A stretch of DNA of 52,731 nt, from the NCBI GenBank assembly GCA_026390935.1, contig JAPLEZ010000100.1, forward strand, positions 1 through 52,731, given 5' to 3'. Every line of letters begins with the position of its first letter. Position 1 is the stretch's first letter. A program made the position numbers and the translations under genes. This DNA is from Bacteroidota bacterium. Lineage in GTDB: Bacteria; Bacteroidota; Bacteroidia; Flavobacteriales_C; GCA-002722245. The notes beneath the pieces were generated by a model, which saw nothing but the letters and a program-made list of their open reading frames with translations, had not been told where the DNA came from and ran no database searches. Shown piece after piece: positions 35,224 to 45,212 of this stretch.

Positions 35224-36254
35224 TGAAAAGAACAGCTAAAATATTGATCCTCTTGTTGTGCTCTCATTCATTGTTTGCTGGAAACGGAGACAGGTCAGGA
35301 GAAGCCGGAGCCACGCAATTGCTCATTAATCCTTATGCACGCTCATCGGCATTAGGAAATGCTAGTACATCTAGCATTGAAGGTTTGGAATCGCAATTCA
35401 TCAACATTGCAGGAATCACAAAAACCAAAGGAACTGAGTTGATCTTTTGCAGAACAAGCTGGTTGAAGGGAACTGATATCAACATAAATAATTTTGGTTT
35501 CAGTCAGAAACTTGGTGAAAGAAATTACATTGCATTTGGCATTATGTCTTTTAGTATGGGGAATATTCCCATTACAACGGTAGACTTGCCTGATGGAGGC
35601 ATTGGCACGTACAGTCCGCAATTCATAAACATCGGCACCTCCTATGCCCGACAATTCACCAGCAGTATTTCGGGAGGAGTTACCCTACGTGTTATTTCTG
35701 AAGCAATTGCCAATATCCAAGGTTTAGGTATGGGCATTGACGCCGGAATTCAATACATCACTGGAAAGAAAAAGAACATTGGATTTGGAATTGCATTGAA
35801 AAATGCCGGACCGAAAATGCGATACACCGGTGACGGCTTATCTGTAAAAGCTATGTTTAGTGCCGACAGACAACAAGTAACATTGGAGTCGCGTTCCCAA
35901 GCTTTTGAGCTTCCACTACTAATGAATATTGGCGCTCACTACCGCTTTGACATAGGTACAAGCCATCAGTTATTTGCACAGGCAACTTTCGTTTCCAATG
36001 CTTTCATGAAAGATCAGTATTGCGTAGGAGTAGAATATCGCTTTAAAAAATACTTCATGGCACGCACAGGTTTTGTGTACGAAGACGGCATTTTTAATGT
36101 GGCTACACGAACTACAGCTTTAACTGGACCAACAGCTGGTTTTTCAGTAGAACTGCCTTATAAAGAGAAGATGGTTTTTGCTTTTGACTATTCCTATCGC
36201 GACACCAGTCCTTTTCAGGGAACACATAGCTTTGGCGCAAGAATCAGCTTCTAA
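35223..36254 (+). CDS. PorV/PorQ-family outer-membrane protein
   Basis: A 343-residue protein. The signal peptide MKRTAKILILLLCSHSLFAG precedes a PorV/PorQ-type start (AGATQLLINPYARSSALGNAST) and FadL-like beta-barrel strands to the end (FQGTHSFGARISF). PorV shuttles T9SS cargo to the attachment complex and PorQ is a paralogue. This copy is not obviously either, so it may be dedicated to the neighbouring large exported protein. Its ATG shares one base with that gene's TAA, indicating translational coupling. A terminator-like hairpin follows at about 36323-36352. Confidence 0.87.
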   Translation: MKRTAKILILLLCSHSLFAGNGDRSGEAGATQLLINPYARSSALGNASTSSIEGLESQFINIAGITKTKGTELIFCRTSWLKGTDININNFGFSQKLGERNYIAFGIMSFSMGNIPITTVDLPDGGIGTYSPQFINIGTSYARQFTSSISGGVTLRVISEAIANIQGLGMGIDAGIQYITGKKKNIGFGIALKNAGPKMRYTGDGLSVKAMFSADRQQVTLESRSQAFELPLLMNIGAHYRFDIGTSHQLFAQATFVSNAFMKDQYCVGVEYRFKKYFMARTGFVYEDGIFNVATRTTALTGPTAGFSVELPYKEKMVFAFDYSYRDTSPFQGTHSFGARISF

Positions 36255-36282
36255 TTTCACTGCTTTACGTTTCCTCTTTTCT

Positions 36283-36312
36283 TTTGCTTTTGAAAATAAT
36301 TTCGTAATTTCG
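36283..36312 (+). promoter_or_regulatory. Putative greA promoter
   Basis: TTTG (36283-36286), 18 bases, then TAATTTCG (36305-36312). The same octamer also occurs directly upstream (36297-36304). Predicted transcription start near 36318. Confidence 0.45.
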
Positions 36313-36322
36313 ACGCTTTAGA

Positions 36323-36352
36323 GAGGGATCCCTAGCAATTGGGATTCTTTTT
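36323..36352 (+). terminator. Hairpin plus T-run between the porV-like gene and greA
   Basis: GGGATCCC-TAGCAATT-GGGATTC forms a 7-10 bp stem (some G-U), followed by TTTTTATTTT. It could end the receptor operon. Because the greA promoter lies upstream of it, it could also act as a leader attenuator for greA. Confidence 0.6.
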
Positions 36353-36378
36353 ATTTTGTATAGATTAAAGCTACTGTT

Positions 36379-36852
36379 ATGTCTGAAATGATTTATTTTA
36401 CCGAGGAAGGTTTGAAAAAACTTAAAGAAGAGTTGCATCAACTTAAAACATCAGAACGCAAAAAATTATCACAACAAATCGCAGAAGCAAGAGACAAAGG
36501 AGATTTGTCGGAAAATGCTGAATATGATGCTGCAAAAGAAGCCCAAGGTTTATTGGAAGTAAAAATAAACAAATTAGAAAGCGACTTAGGCAATGCACGA
36601 TTGATTGATGAGTCAAAAATTGACACTTCAAAGGTTTTTATTTTGTCTACAGTTAAAATCCGCAACACAAAATCCAAGGCGGAAATGAAATATACTATAG
36701 TAGCTGAAAACGAAGCTGATTTTAAATCGGGCAAAATTTCGGTAAGCTCTCCAATTGGCAAAGGTTTACTGGGCAAAAAAGTAGGCGACAAAACCACTAT
36801 AAAAGTACCAACAGGCGAAATGGAATTTGAAATCGTGAAAATTACGAGATAA
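36379..36852 (+). CDS. greA: Transcription elongation factor GreA
   Basis: A 157-residue protein. The N-terminal coiled coil carries the acidic tip (ARDKGDLSENAEYDAAKEAQ) that reaches into the RNA polymerase secondary channel and stimulates cleavage of backtracked RNA. The C-terminal FKBP-like domain ends with SPIGKGLLGKKVGDKTTIKVP. Full length. The HIT-family gene follows 4 bp later and is co-transcribed. Confidence 0.96.
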   Translation: MSEMIYFTEEGLKKLKEELHQLKTSERKKLSQQIAEARDKGDLSENAEYDAAKEAQGLLEVKINKLESDLGNARLIDESKIDTSKVFILSTVKIRNTKSKAEMKYTIVAENEADFKSGKISVSSPIGKGLLGKKVGDKTTIKVPTGEMEFEIVKITR

Positions 36853-36856
36853 GTCC

Positions 36857-37249
36857 ATGTCGAGTATTTTTACCAGAATCATCAAAGGAGAAATTCCATG
36901 TTATAAAATTGCTGAAACCCAAAATTTCATTGCTTTTTTGGATGTTAATCCCCTGAAAAAAGGGCACACCTTAGTGATACCTAAAATGGAAGTTGATTAT
37001 ATTTTTGACCTGGAAGATCAGTTACTGGCCGATCTTCACGTCTTTTCAAAGAAGGTAGCAAAAGCCATTGAAAAAACTATTCCTTGCTTAAGAATTGGCA
37101 TTGCCGTGATAGGCCTGGAAGTACCACATGCACATATTCATTTGGTGCCTTTGGAAGACATGGGGGATTTAAATTTTTCAAATCCGCGTGTTCAATTGAC
37201 TAAAGAAGAATTTAGCACTTTGGCCGCCACCATTGCTTCAAATTTATAA
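36857..37249 (+). CDS. HIT-family nucleotide-binding protein
   Basis: A 130-residue protein with the histidine triad VPHAHIHLVPL near the C-terminus and the N-terminal FTRIIKGEIPCYKIAET of the HINT branch. The family hydrolyses nucleoside phosphoramidates or related adenylated compounds; the physiological substrate is uncertain. The Cys residues of zinc-binding HINT members are absent except Cys 16. It is paired with greA, a common arrangement in the phylum. The end overlaps radC by 6 bp on the opposite strand. Confidence 0.92.
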   Translation: MSSIFTRIIKGEIPCYKIAETQNFIAFLDVNPLKKGHTLVIPKMEVDYIFDLEDQLLADLHVFSKKVAKAIEKTIPCLRIGIAVIGLEVPHAHIHLVPLEDMGDLNFSNPRVQLTKEEFSTLAATIASNL

Positions 37250-37948
37250 GATCCCTTCATCAGCAAAACTAAAGTATTCCGCACCACAGAAAATAAGATG
37301 GTCCAATAAAGAGATATCCATCAAGCGTGCAGCATCCTTCACTTTATGTGTTAAATCGACATCCTGTTTACTTGCTTTTTTATTATGAGAAGGATGGTTG
37401 TGTGCGATAATAATACTAGAAGCCATGTGATCCAAAGCATGCTTCATGATCACCTTAACATCTGCCACTACACCCGACACCCCGCCTATTCCAATCCGCC
37501 GCTTGTCGATTACCCGATTGGCAGTATTTAGGAGCACTAGCCAAAACTCCTCTACTTGTAAATCAGCAAAATCATTTTTTAACAATGAAAAAATATCCTC
37601 GCTACATGTTATTTTATCAAGCTCCTGTGGCAATGAATTGTTGATGCGAGAAGCCATTTCCAGCACAGAAAGAATATTGATAGCTTTTGCCGGACCAATA
37701 CCTTTGAAGCGAAGTAGTTCTGAATAGGATATTTTTGACAGCAGGTCTATTTTATTGTCGACCGAAGCCATGATTCTCTTGGAAAGATCCAAGGCACTTT
37801 CATTAGCGCTTCCCGAGCCAATAATAATGGCCAGTAGCTCCGAGTCCGATAAACTCTTTCTCCCTTTCAGCAATAGCTTTTCCCTTGGACGGTCTTGTTC
37901 TGACCAATCCTTAATGGTGTTCTTGGTACTTAAATACGAATGCAACAT
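37244..37948 (-). CDS. radC: RadC/JAB-domain protein
   Basis: A 234-residue protein. An N-terminal UPF0758 helix-hairpin-helix module (LRFKGIGPAKAINIL) is followed by the JAMM-type metal-binding motif IIAHNHPSHNKKASKQD and the upstream Glu in GIGGVSGVVADVKVI. The Gly usual in HNHPSG is His here. The family name reflects an old DNA-repair annotation; the biochemical role is unclear. Single gene between convergent greA-HIT and rpsT. Confidence 0.9.
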   Translation of the reverse strand: MLHSYLSTKNTIKDWSEQDRPREKLLLKGRKSLSDSELLAIIIGSGSANESALDLSKRIMASVDNKIDLLSKISYSELLRFKGIGPAKAINILSVLEMASRINNSLPQELDKITCSEDIFSLLKNDFADLQVEEFWLVLLNTANRVIDKRRIGIGGVSGVVADVKVIMKHALDHMASSIIIAHNHPSHNKKASKQDVDLTHKVKDAARLMDISLLDHLIFCGAEYFSFADEGIL

Positions 37949-37960
37949 CTATAAAATAAT

Positions 37961-37990
37961 TAGGCCCTCCCGAAGAATCGAGAGGGCCTA
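37961..37990 (-). terminator. rpsT terminator
   Basis: TAGGCCCTC (37961-37969) pairs with GAGGGCCTA (37982-37990), with inner pairs near the loop. On the minus strand it is followed by AT-rich sequence. Confidence 0.85.
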
Positions 37991-38012
37991 ATTTACAATT
38001 AAATTTCTTTGA

Positions 38013-38264
38013 TTAAAGCGCTGCTGCTTTTTTCATTAACTGAGATTTCAAGTTGGCAGCTTTATTTTTAGAAATGATATTTCTTTTTGCCAATTTATCA
38101 ATCATGCTGATCACCTTAGGTGTAGATTCAGTGATTTCTGTTTTGTCAGAAGTCTCTCTTACCTTTTTCAAAGCATTACGCGTTGTTTTGTGATAGTACT
38201 TGTTACGATCACGTTTGGCCTCGTTAGACCTGATTCTTTTCTTTGACGATGCGTGGTTTGCCAT
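38013..38264 (-). CDS. rpsT: 30S ribosomal protein S20
   Basis: An 83-residue, very basic protein with the S20 signature [21 protein letters not shown] and the helical end [16 protein letters not shown]. It binds 16S rRNA early in 30S assembly. Monocistronic, ending in a clear hairpin terminator. Confidence 0.96.
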   Translation of the reverse strand: MANHASSKKRIRSNEAKRDRNKYYHKTTRNALKKVRETSDKTEITESTPKVISMIDKLAKRNIISKNKAANLKSQLMKKAAAL

Positions 38265-38339
38265 AATTTCTAAATCAAAATATTTATTCTCTCTTCTCTA
38301 TATTTTAGTGTCGATCGCTCTCAACCAAAACACTTATTG

Positions 38340-38411
38340 TAGCCCGTAGGGGAATCGAACCCCTGTTAACAGAATGAAAATCTGCCGTCCTAACCCCTAG
38401 ACGAACGGGCC
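38340..38411 (-). tRNA. tRNA-Glu (anticodon TTC)
   Basis: 72 nt. Acceptor GGCCCGT/ACGGGCT with discriminator A. Anticodon arm GCAGA-TTTTCAT-TCTGT gives TTC. T-arm AGGGGTTCGATTCCCCT. CCA is not encoded. Confidence 0.94.
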
Positions 38412-38520
38412 ATAAAATGCCCCTCTTTTTAAAAAGGGAGAGCAAAGGTATGATATTTTTTAAAATTACAAAATATCACACCTTCTTTTTTTCTTGGTAT
38501 TATGCAGAAAGCTTCATTTT

Positions 38521-39182
38521 TCAAGTAATATCGTCCTCACTACTGAATTTAAATCCGAGACGCTTACCTGTAGAAACCTTCATATTCTGACTTGCCTCTT
38601 CCATTTCACTCACCCTTACTTCAGTCACTTCACCGAAAGGAGGGGTTAATAAATCGAAGCCGACACAGTATAAAATAATGGACTCAATCACAGCAACGAT
38701 GGACTGTTTGGTGAATTCATTGTTAGAAAAATCGTTGTACAAATAACTCAACTGCCGTTTGCCTTCTACAAAAAAATGATTGTCCTTATTAATAAAAACA
38801 CGGGCGATTAAATAACCTAGATCATTCACTCTATTGTATTTAAAGGAATCCGAAAGAAAATTATACACATTAATAATTCCGCAATATACCCTTTGATGAT
38901 CATCGCTGATATAAGAGGTTTTATAAATAGAATGGCTTTTATAAAAACGATGGTATCGCCAGCTATTTTCAGTCGGACCTCAAATTCACCGTGTTTCTTG
39001 TATTCCAGAAAAACACCTTTATCGGGCTGGTTGAATTTTGTGTAGAGGTCGTGATATATCTCTTTAACACTATCGTTCAGTGCTGAGAAAGATTGCAGAG
39101 TGTTCCTATACACCTTTTGTTTCAGAAAAGCTTTTTCCTCTATAAGAGTATAAATCCTTTCTCTTGATAATTTTTCTTCCAT
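38521..39182 (-). pseudogene. Conserved-looking protein interrupted by a single-base frameshift
   Basis: Two overlapping frames, 39182-38826 and 38868-38521, read as one protein if one base is added in the T5 run at 38943-38947. The joined frame (663 nt, 220 residues) passes from GEFEVRLKIAGDTIVF straight into YKSHSIYKTSYISDDHQRVY and on to NVYNFLSDSFKYNRV, with no stop. Without the base, the first frame ends in an atypical Ile-rich tail. The protein is soluble, with no signal peptide or recognised motif. Either the gene is decayed or the sequence has a homopolymer error. The site does not fit a classical X-XXY-YYZ slippery heptamer. Confidence 0.75.
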
Positions 39183-39237
39183 AAGTCAGGTTTTATAGGT
39201 TTAACGTTAAAAGCACAAAATTGATTACCCTATTTAA

Positions 39238-39268
39238 TAAAAAAGGCCGCCTTAGTCGGGCGGCCTCT
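39238..39268 (-). terminator. mdh terminator
   Basis: AGGCCGCC (39244-39251) pairs with GGCGGCCT (39259-39266). On the minus strand a T-run follows. Confidence 0.9.
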
Positions 39269-39288
39269 GATAATCAACCAATAAATAT

Positions 39289-40227
39289 TTATGCTACTTT
39301 CTCCATTTTGTCCAAAACATCCATTACCTCTTTAACGGCAACAGCTGAATCAGCCAATAATTTTTTCTCGTCAGCAGTCAATTGTAATTCAATGATTTTT
39401 TCAATTCCACCTTTTCCTAAGATTACCGGCACACCAAGGAAAATATCTTTCAAACCATACTCACCCTCTAACCACGCACAAACAGGATAAACTCTTTTTT
39501 GGTCTCTTACAATAGCTTCAACCATTTGAGCAGCAGCAGCTCCAGGAGCATACCATGCAGAAGTTCCCATTAGATTTACTAATTCACCACCACCTTTTTT
39601 TGTTCTTTCAACGATAGCATCCAACTTGTCTTTAGCCACCAACTCAGTTACTGGAATACCACCAACAGTAGTGTATCTAGGCAAAGGAACCATTGTATCA
39701 CCGTGACCACCCATCAATATTGCTTGGATATCTTTTGGAGACACATTCAATTCTGTAGCAAGGAAAGCTCTGTATCGCGCAGTATCCAAGATACCAGCCA
39801 TTCCCATTACTTTATTCTTTGGCGCTTTTGCAGTTAAGTAAGCGCAATATGTCATAACATCCAAAGGATTGGAAACCACTATGATAATTGCGTTTGGAGA
39901 ATATTTAATAACGTTTTCAGTTACTGATTTTACAATACCAGCGTTGGTAGCGATAAGATCATCGCGTGACATTCCTGGTTTTCTTGGTAAACCTGAAGTA
40001 ATCACTACCACTTCAGAACCAGCCGTTTTAGAGTAATCATTGGTTGAACCGATGATTTTTGAATCATACATGTTGATTGGCGCAGTTTGCCACATGTCTA
40101 AAGATTTCCCTTCAGCAGTACCTTCTTTGATATCCAAAAGAACCACTTCATTAGCCAACTCTTTGTGCGCGATAACGTTAGCACATGTTGCGCCCACATT
40201 TCCTGCACCTACTACGGTAATTTTCAT
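39289..40227 (-). CDS. mdh: Malate dehydrogenase (LDH-like type)
   Basis: A 312-residue protein. The NAD-binding fold begins MKITVVGAGNVGATCANV with adenine-ribose Asp in VVLLDIKEG. The mobile substrate loop GLPRKPGMSRDDL carries the two Arg that select malate/oxaloacetate. VVSNPLDVMTY and GGHGDTMVP (catalytic His) follow. It interconverts malate and oxaloacetate with NAD in the TCA cycle. Monocistronic with its own promoter and terminator. Confidence 0.96.
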   Translation of the reverse strand: MKITVVGAGNVGATCANVIAHKELANEVVLLDIKEGTAEGKSLDMWQTAPINMYDSKIIGSTNDYSKTAGSEVVVITSGLPRKPGMSRDDLIATNAGIVKSVTENVIKYSPNAIIIVVSNPLDVMTYCAYLTAKAPKNKVMGMAGILDTARYRAFLATELNVSPKDIQAILMGGHGDTMVPLPRYTTVGGIPVTELVAKDKLDAIVERTKKGGGELVNLMGTSAWYAPGAAAAQMVEAIVRDQKRVYPVCAWLEGEYGLKDIFLGVPVILGKGGIEKIIELQLTADEKKLLADSAVAVKEVMDVLDKMEKVA

Positions 40228-40265
40228 ATATATAAGATTTAAATTTTATTGATTTTTGAGAGATG

Positions 40266-40273
40266 CAAACGTA
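40266..40273 (-). promoter_or_regulatory. TACGTTTG (-7 element) for mdh
   Basis: A perfect TAnnTTTG on the minus strand, 38 nt before the mdh ATG. Confidence 0.45.
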
Positions 40274-40379
40274 CGTGATTTTTCGCAAAAATGATAAAAC
40301 ATGCGGAAAAAATAGCTAGTTTAAAGCAACTAATTTTATGATTGTCGTCTTGTAAACAGGTATACCTTAAATTTAACTT

Positions 40380-41264
40380 ATGAAAAAAACATTTTTGTTG
40401 CTCCTAGCTGCCAGTGTAGTAATATCCTCCTGTAAAAAAACGGCAGACAAAACCAATGAAGGCGATAACAGCAGCAATACTGTAGACCCTTGCACAATGT
40501 CTATCAGCAGCAACGATGGTCCCGCTGCCGGTGATCTATTTCTTTTAGGAACCGACAACAGTTTCAATGACACCAACTTATTTAAAAAAACAGGAAGTGC
40601 TCAAACTTGGGATTTCTCTGCACTTATAAGCAGCCAACAAGACACTTTTCAATTTATGTCAAGTTTGTCAACGACATTAGGAACAGCCTTTCCGTCGGCA
40701 AACATGATTATTTCTGCCCAAGGATTGGATCTTGCAGCAATCAAATCAACAACGGGAATTTCTATTATAGCTACTGAATTACCTCCTATCATCAATAACA
40801 TCTCTATCACACCAGCATTTACTGATCCTGCTGTTTTTATTCCTTATCCTTTACAAAAAGGAGGCTCATTCAATGACACTTACAGTGCCGGAGTAACTAT
40901 GAGGTATGACACTACTCTACTTAGCGGCCTTGTAGTAATTGACTCGATAAGAGCAACGTTAACAGGGTCAAACAGCTTCGTAATTGATGGCTGCGGTAAA
41001 ATAACCACACCCAGTGGAACTTATGATTGTGTAAAATACAAGCTCACTCCTGGAACCCTAGTTGAAAAATACGAAGGTCGCGCCAACGGAACTTGGACGG
41101 ATTTCACAGTTATGATAAAAGGACTGGCCGGATTTAAAACTCCAGAATTCCCTTTGATCAACAGTAAAGCTTATGTTTGGGTAAGCAAAGACAAAAAATT
41201 CCCAGTGTGTATGATCAATGTAGATGCATCAGGAAATGCAACTTCTGTTCAATACCTTAAATAA
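40380..41264 (+). CDS. Lipoprotein of unknown function
   Basis: A 294-residue protein. MKKTFLLLLAASVVISSC is a lipoprotein signal (Cys 18), followed by a charged linker (KKTADKTNEGDN). The remainder is a Ser/Thr-rich, beta-predicted domain with PAAGDLFLLGTDNSFNDTNLF, DGCGKITTPSGTYDCVKYKL and a C-terminal WVSKDKKFPVCMI. No enzymatic motif is recognised. It is flanked by terminators and stands alone. Anchored to the periplasmic or outer face of a membrane. Confidence 0.8.
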   Translation: MKKTFLLLLAASVVISSCKKTADKTNEGDNSSNTVDPCTMSISSNDGPAAGDLFLLGTDNSFNDTNLFKKTGSAQTWDFSALISSQQDTFQFMSSLSTTLGTAFPSANMIISAQGLDLAAIKSTTGISIIATELPPIINNISITPAFTDPAVFIPYPLQKGGSFNDTYSAGVTMRYDTTLLSGLVVIDSIRATLTGSNSFVIDGCGKITTPSGTYDCVKYKLTPGTLVEKYEGRANGTWTDFTVMIKGLAGFKTPEFPLINSKAYVWVSKDKKFPVCMINVDASGNATSVQYLK

Positions 41265-41281
41265 AAACTGATTCCTTATTG

Positions 41282-41318
41282 ACAAAGCCTTTCGAGATTT
41301 CGAAAGGCTTTGTTGTTT
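41282..41318 (+). terminator. Strong terminator after the lipoprotein gene
   Basis: ACAAAGCCTTTCGA and TCGAAAGGCTTTGT form a perfect 14-bp stem with a 4-base loop, followed by TGTTTTT. Confidence 0.93.
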
Positions 41319-41393
41319 TTAAAATAGCATGTCGACGCAGATCTGAAACTTATTTCAGTGTCAAGTGTAATTGTCATTCAAGAGAGAAAACAT

Positions 41394-41435
41394 AAAAAGA
41401 AATCCATGATTTGTTAGAATCATGGATTTCTTTTT
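41394..41435 (-). terminator. gyrB terminator
   Basis: A perfect 17-bp stem (41394-41410 with 41419-41435) and an 8-base loop, with A/T runs at its base, just after the gyrB stop. Confidence 0.9.
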
Positions 41436-41457
41436 TGTGAATTATTTAAGAAGCAAA

Positions 41458-43455
<1,998 letters not shown>

Positions 43456-43534
43456 CTAAATCATTTGAAATTACTGCATATTCAAAGGATTTTTCAACAA
43501 AGAATTAACATATTGGAGTAGTCCTGTTTTTTTA

Positions 43535-45193
43535 CTAAAAAGCGTAGGTAAATCCACCCAGGAAATTTATACCATAACCAGGATATTGATTCCATCTGCG
43601 GTATTGCTTATTAAGCATGTTGTTAACGTTTAAAAAAGCAGAAATTCGCTTGTTGTACTTGTACTCTATGCCAATATTAGCATCCACAATTCCTGGTAAT
43701 TTTTCAGCAGAATATGTTGTGCCATCATAAGCTCCCCGAGCAAATTGTTCACCCAAATAATACACATCCACTTTTGCGAACACCATATCCTGAAAATTGT
43801 ATCTGCCCGAGAAACCAATTTCTACGGCCGGTAAATGCCATGCTTTCACTTCATGGAAAGCAGTATAACTTCTATAATCTCCTTTCACAGAAAGTTGAAT
43901 TTTTTGCATGTCCCACGACAATTGTCCGAAGTACCTGAACATAGTCACATCATCAACAGCCACAGTAAACAAACGATTCCCAAATGAAGCATTGTCATTT
44001 ATATACAGTGGGAGATTTTTCATCTTATCAAACTCAATCCCAGTATTGAAAGTAATTTTAGAACTGATGTTCCCTTTTATTCCTCCAAACACATTATTAA
44101 GGTGACTGGTATTGGTTAATGGGGACGAAGTCCCGAAAAAGGGATTAGATTCAATGTGACGCAGATAATCGTAACGCTCAAAATATCCACGATATTTAGC
44201 ATACACCATAAATACATCCTTAATTAAAGCATACTCACCTTCAGCAAAGGGATAAATATGCCCTCGCGTGCTGTCCGTTACTAACACATAAGTATTAATC
44301 CCAACCTTTGCAGTATAGCGATCTCCTTTGAAATGGACCCCAGGACTCACTTGTACCAACCATGAGGACTTTGTGCCAGCGTTGTTGGAAGCTGTAAACC
44401 AATCTACAGCAGCATCAACATTGCCTTTGTACCCTGCAACAGTTGGAGCTACATTTCCAGTTACGGAAATTCTATTTTCCTGCATATTGAAAGCATCAAA
44501 AATGTTGTAATAATCGAAAGTTACTTTGTGATGCAAATCCGACTCCTTTCTATAATTGCTCTTGAATCCGCCCTGCAAATGACCAATGCCAAAATATTGT
44601 TTCAAGAGATCGGGATTCAAAGTATCCAATCCATAATCAGAACCATAGTATCTGCGGGTATTATAGTTATAGCTGAAGTCACCAAAAAGTGTGTAGGTTT
44701 TTAAAAATCTCTTGCCAGAAGCCTGAATTCCGGTTTCGGTGTTGCGAGCAGGATTTGTTTTGCTGGAAGCCGCAGTCCGAAGATCAGATGCAAAATGATC
44801 CACATTTATTGTGTACACATAATCCTTCGAATACTTAGAACCATAAGTCAATTCCATCACAGGTAAAGTGGTGAAATCAATCAAACCCACCTTCATCAAC
44901 CCATTGTACATTTTAGGAACTGCCGTTTTATCTGTTCCTAATTTTGGGGCATTGATGGCTTTAGGAACAAATACAGAAGGAGCCTTTCGCTCTACCATGC
45001 CGTATTTTAATTCGGATTTAATTTTCACAGAATCCTCAAAAGAAGGATTTTCAGAAATTTTTTGCGAAGACTCCACTTTTAAATCACTCACGCCTTTCAC
45101 TTCAGCGCCATCGGCAACAGTTTGAGCTAAGCCCACTGAAGCTGTGCTTAACAATAAAAACAAAAGCAGATTTCTATGTGTTGACTGCTTCAT
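43535..45193 (-). CDS. Outer-membrane beta-barrel protein (TonB-receptor-like barrel, no plug)
   Basis: A 552-residue protein from the ATG at 45193, which gives the signal peptide MKQSTHRNLLLFLLLSTASVGLAQ. A start at 45223 would overlap the TPR gene by 11 bp and is less likely, and still earlier starts are implausible. After a ~90-residue charged linker with VFVPKAINAPKLG, the rest is alternating amphipathic beta strands. It ends in the receptor-type motif FLNVNNMLNKQYRRWNQYPGYGINFLGGFTYAF, terminal Phe included. No plug domain is visible. It follows the TPR protein on the same strand with an 19-bp gap, so the two probably form one outer-membrane assembly. Confidence 0.8.
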   Translation of the reverse strand: MKQSTHRNLLLFLLLSTASVGLAQTVADGAEVKGVSDLKVESSQKISENPSFEDSVKIKSELKYGMVERKAPSVFVPKAINAPKLGTDKTAVPKMYNGLMKVGLIDFTTLPVMELTYGSKYSKDYVYTINVDHFASDLRTAASSKTNPARNTETGIQASGKRFLKTYTLFGDFSYNYNTRRYYGSDYGLDTLNPDLLKQYFGIGHLQGGFKSNYRKESDLHHKVTFDYYNIFDAFNMQENRISVTGNVAPTVAGYKGNVDAAVDWFTASNNAGTKSSWLVQVSPGVHFKGDRYTAKVGINTYVLVTDSTRGHIYPFAEGEYALIKDVFMVYAKYRGYFERYDYLRHIESNPFFGTSSPLTNTSHLNNVFGGIKGNISSKITFNTGIEFDKMKNLPLYINDNASFGNRLFTVAVDDVTMFRYFGQLSWDMQKIQLSVKGDYRSYTAFHEVKAWHLPAVEIGFSGRYNFQDMVFAKVDVYYLGEQFARGAYDGTTYSAEKLPGIVDANIGIEYKYNKRISAFLNVNNMLNKQYRRWNQYPGYGINFLGGFTYAF

Positions 45194-45212
45194 TGCTACG
45201 ATCTTTTGCTGA

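Noticed and set aside
38943-38947. Programmed -1 frameshift
   Set aside because: The site (GTT TTT ATA AAA) is not a canonical slippery heptamer allowing tandem slippage, so an indel is simpler.
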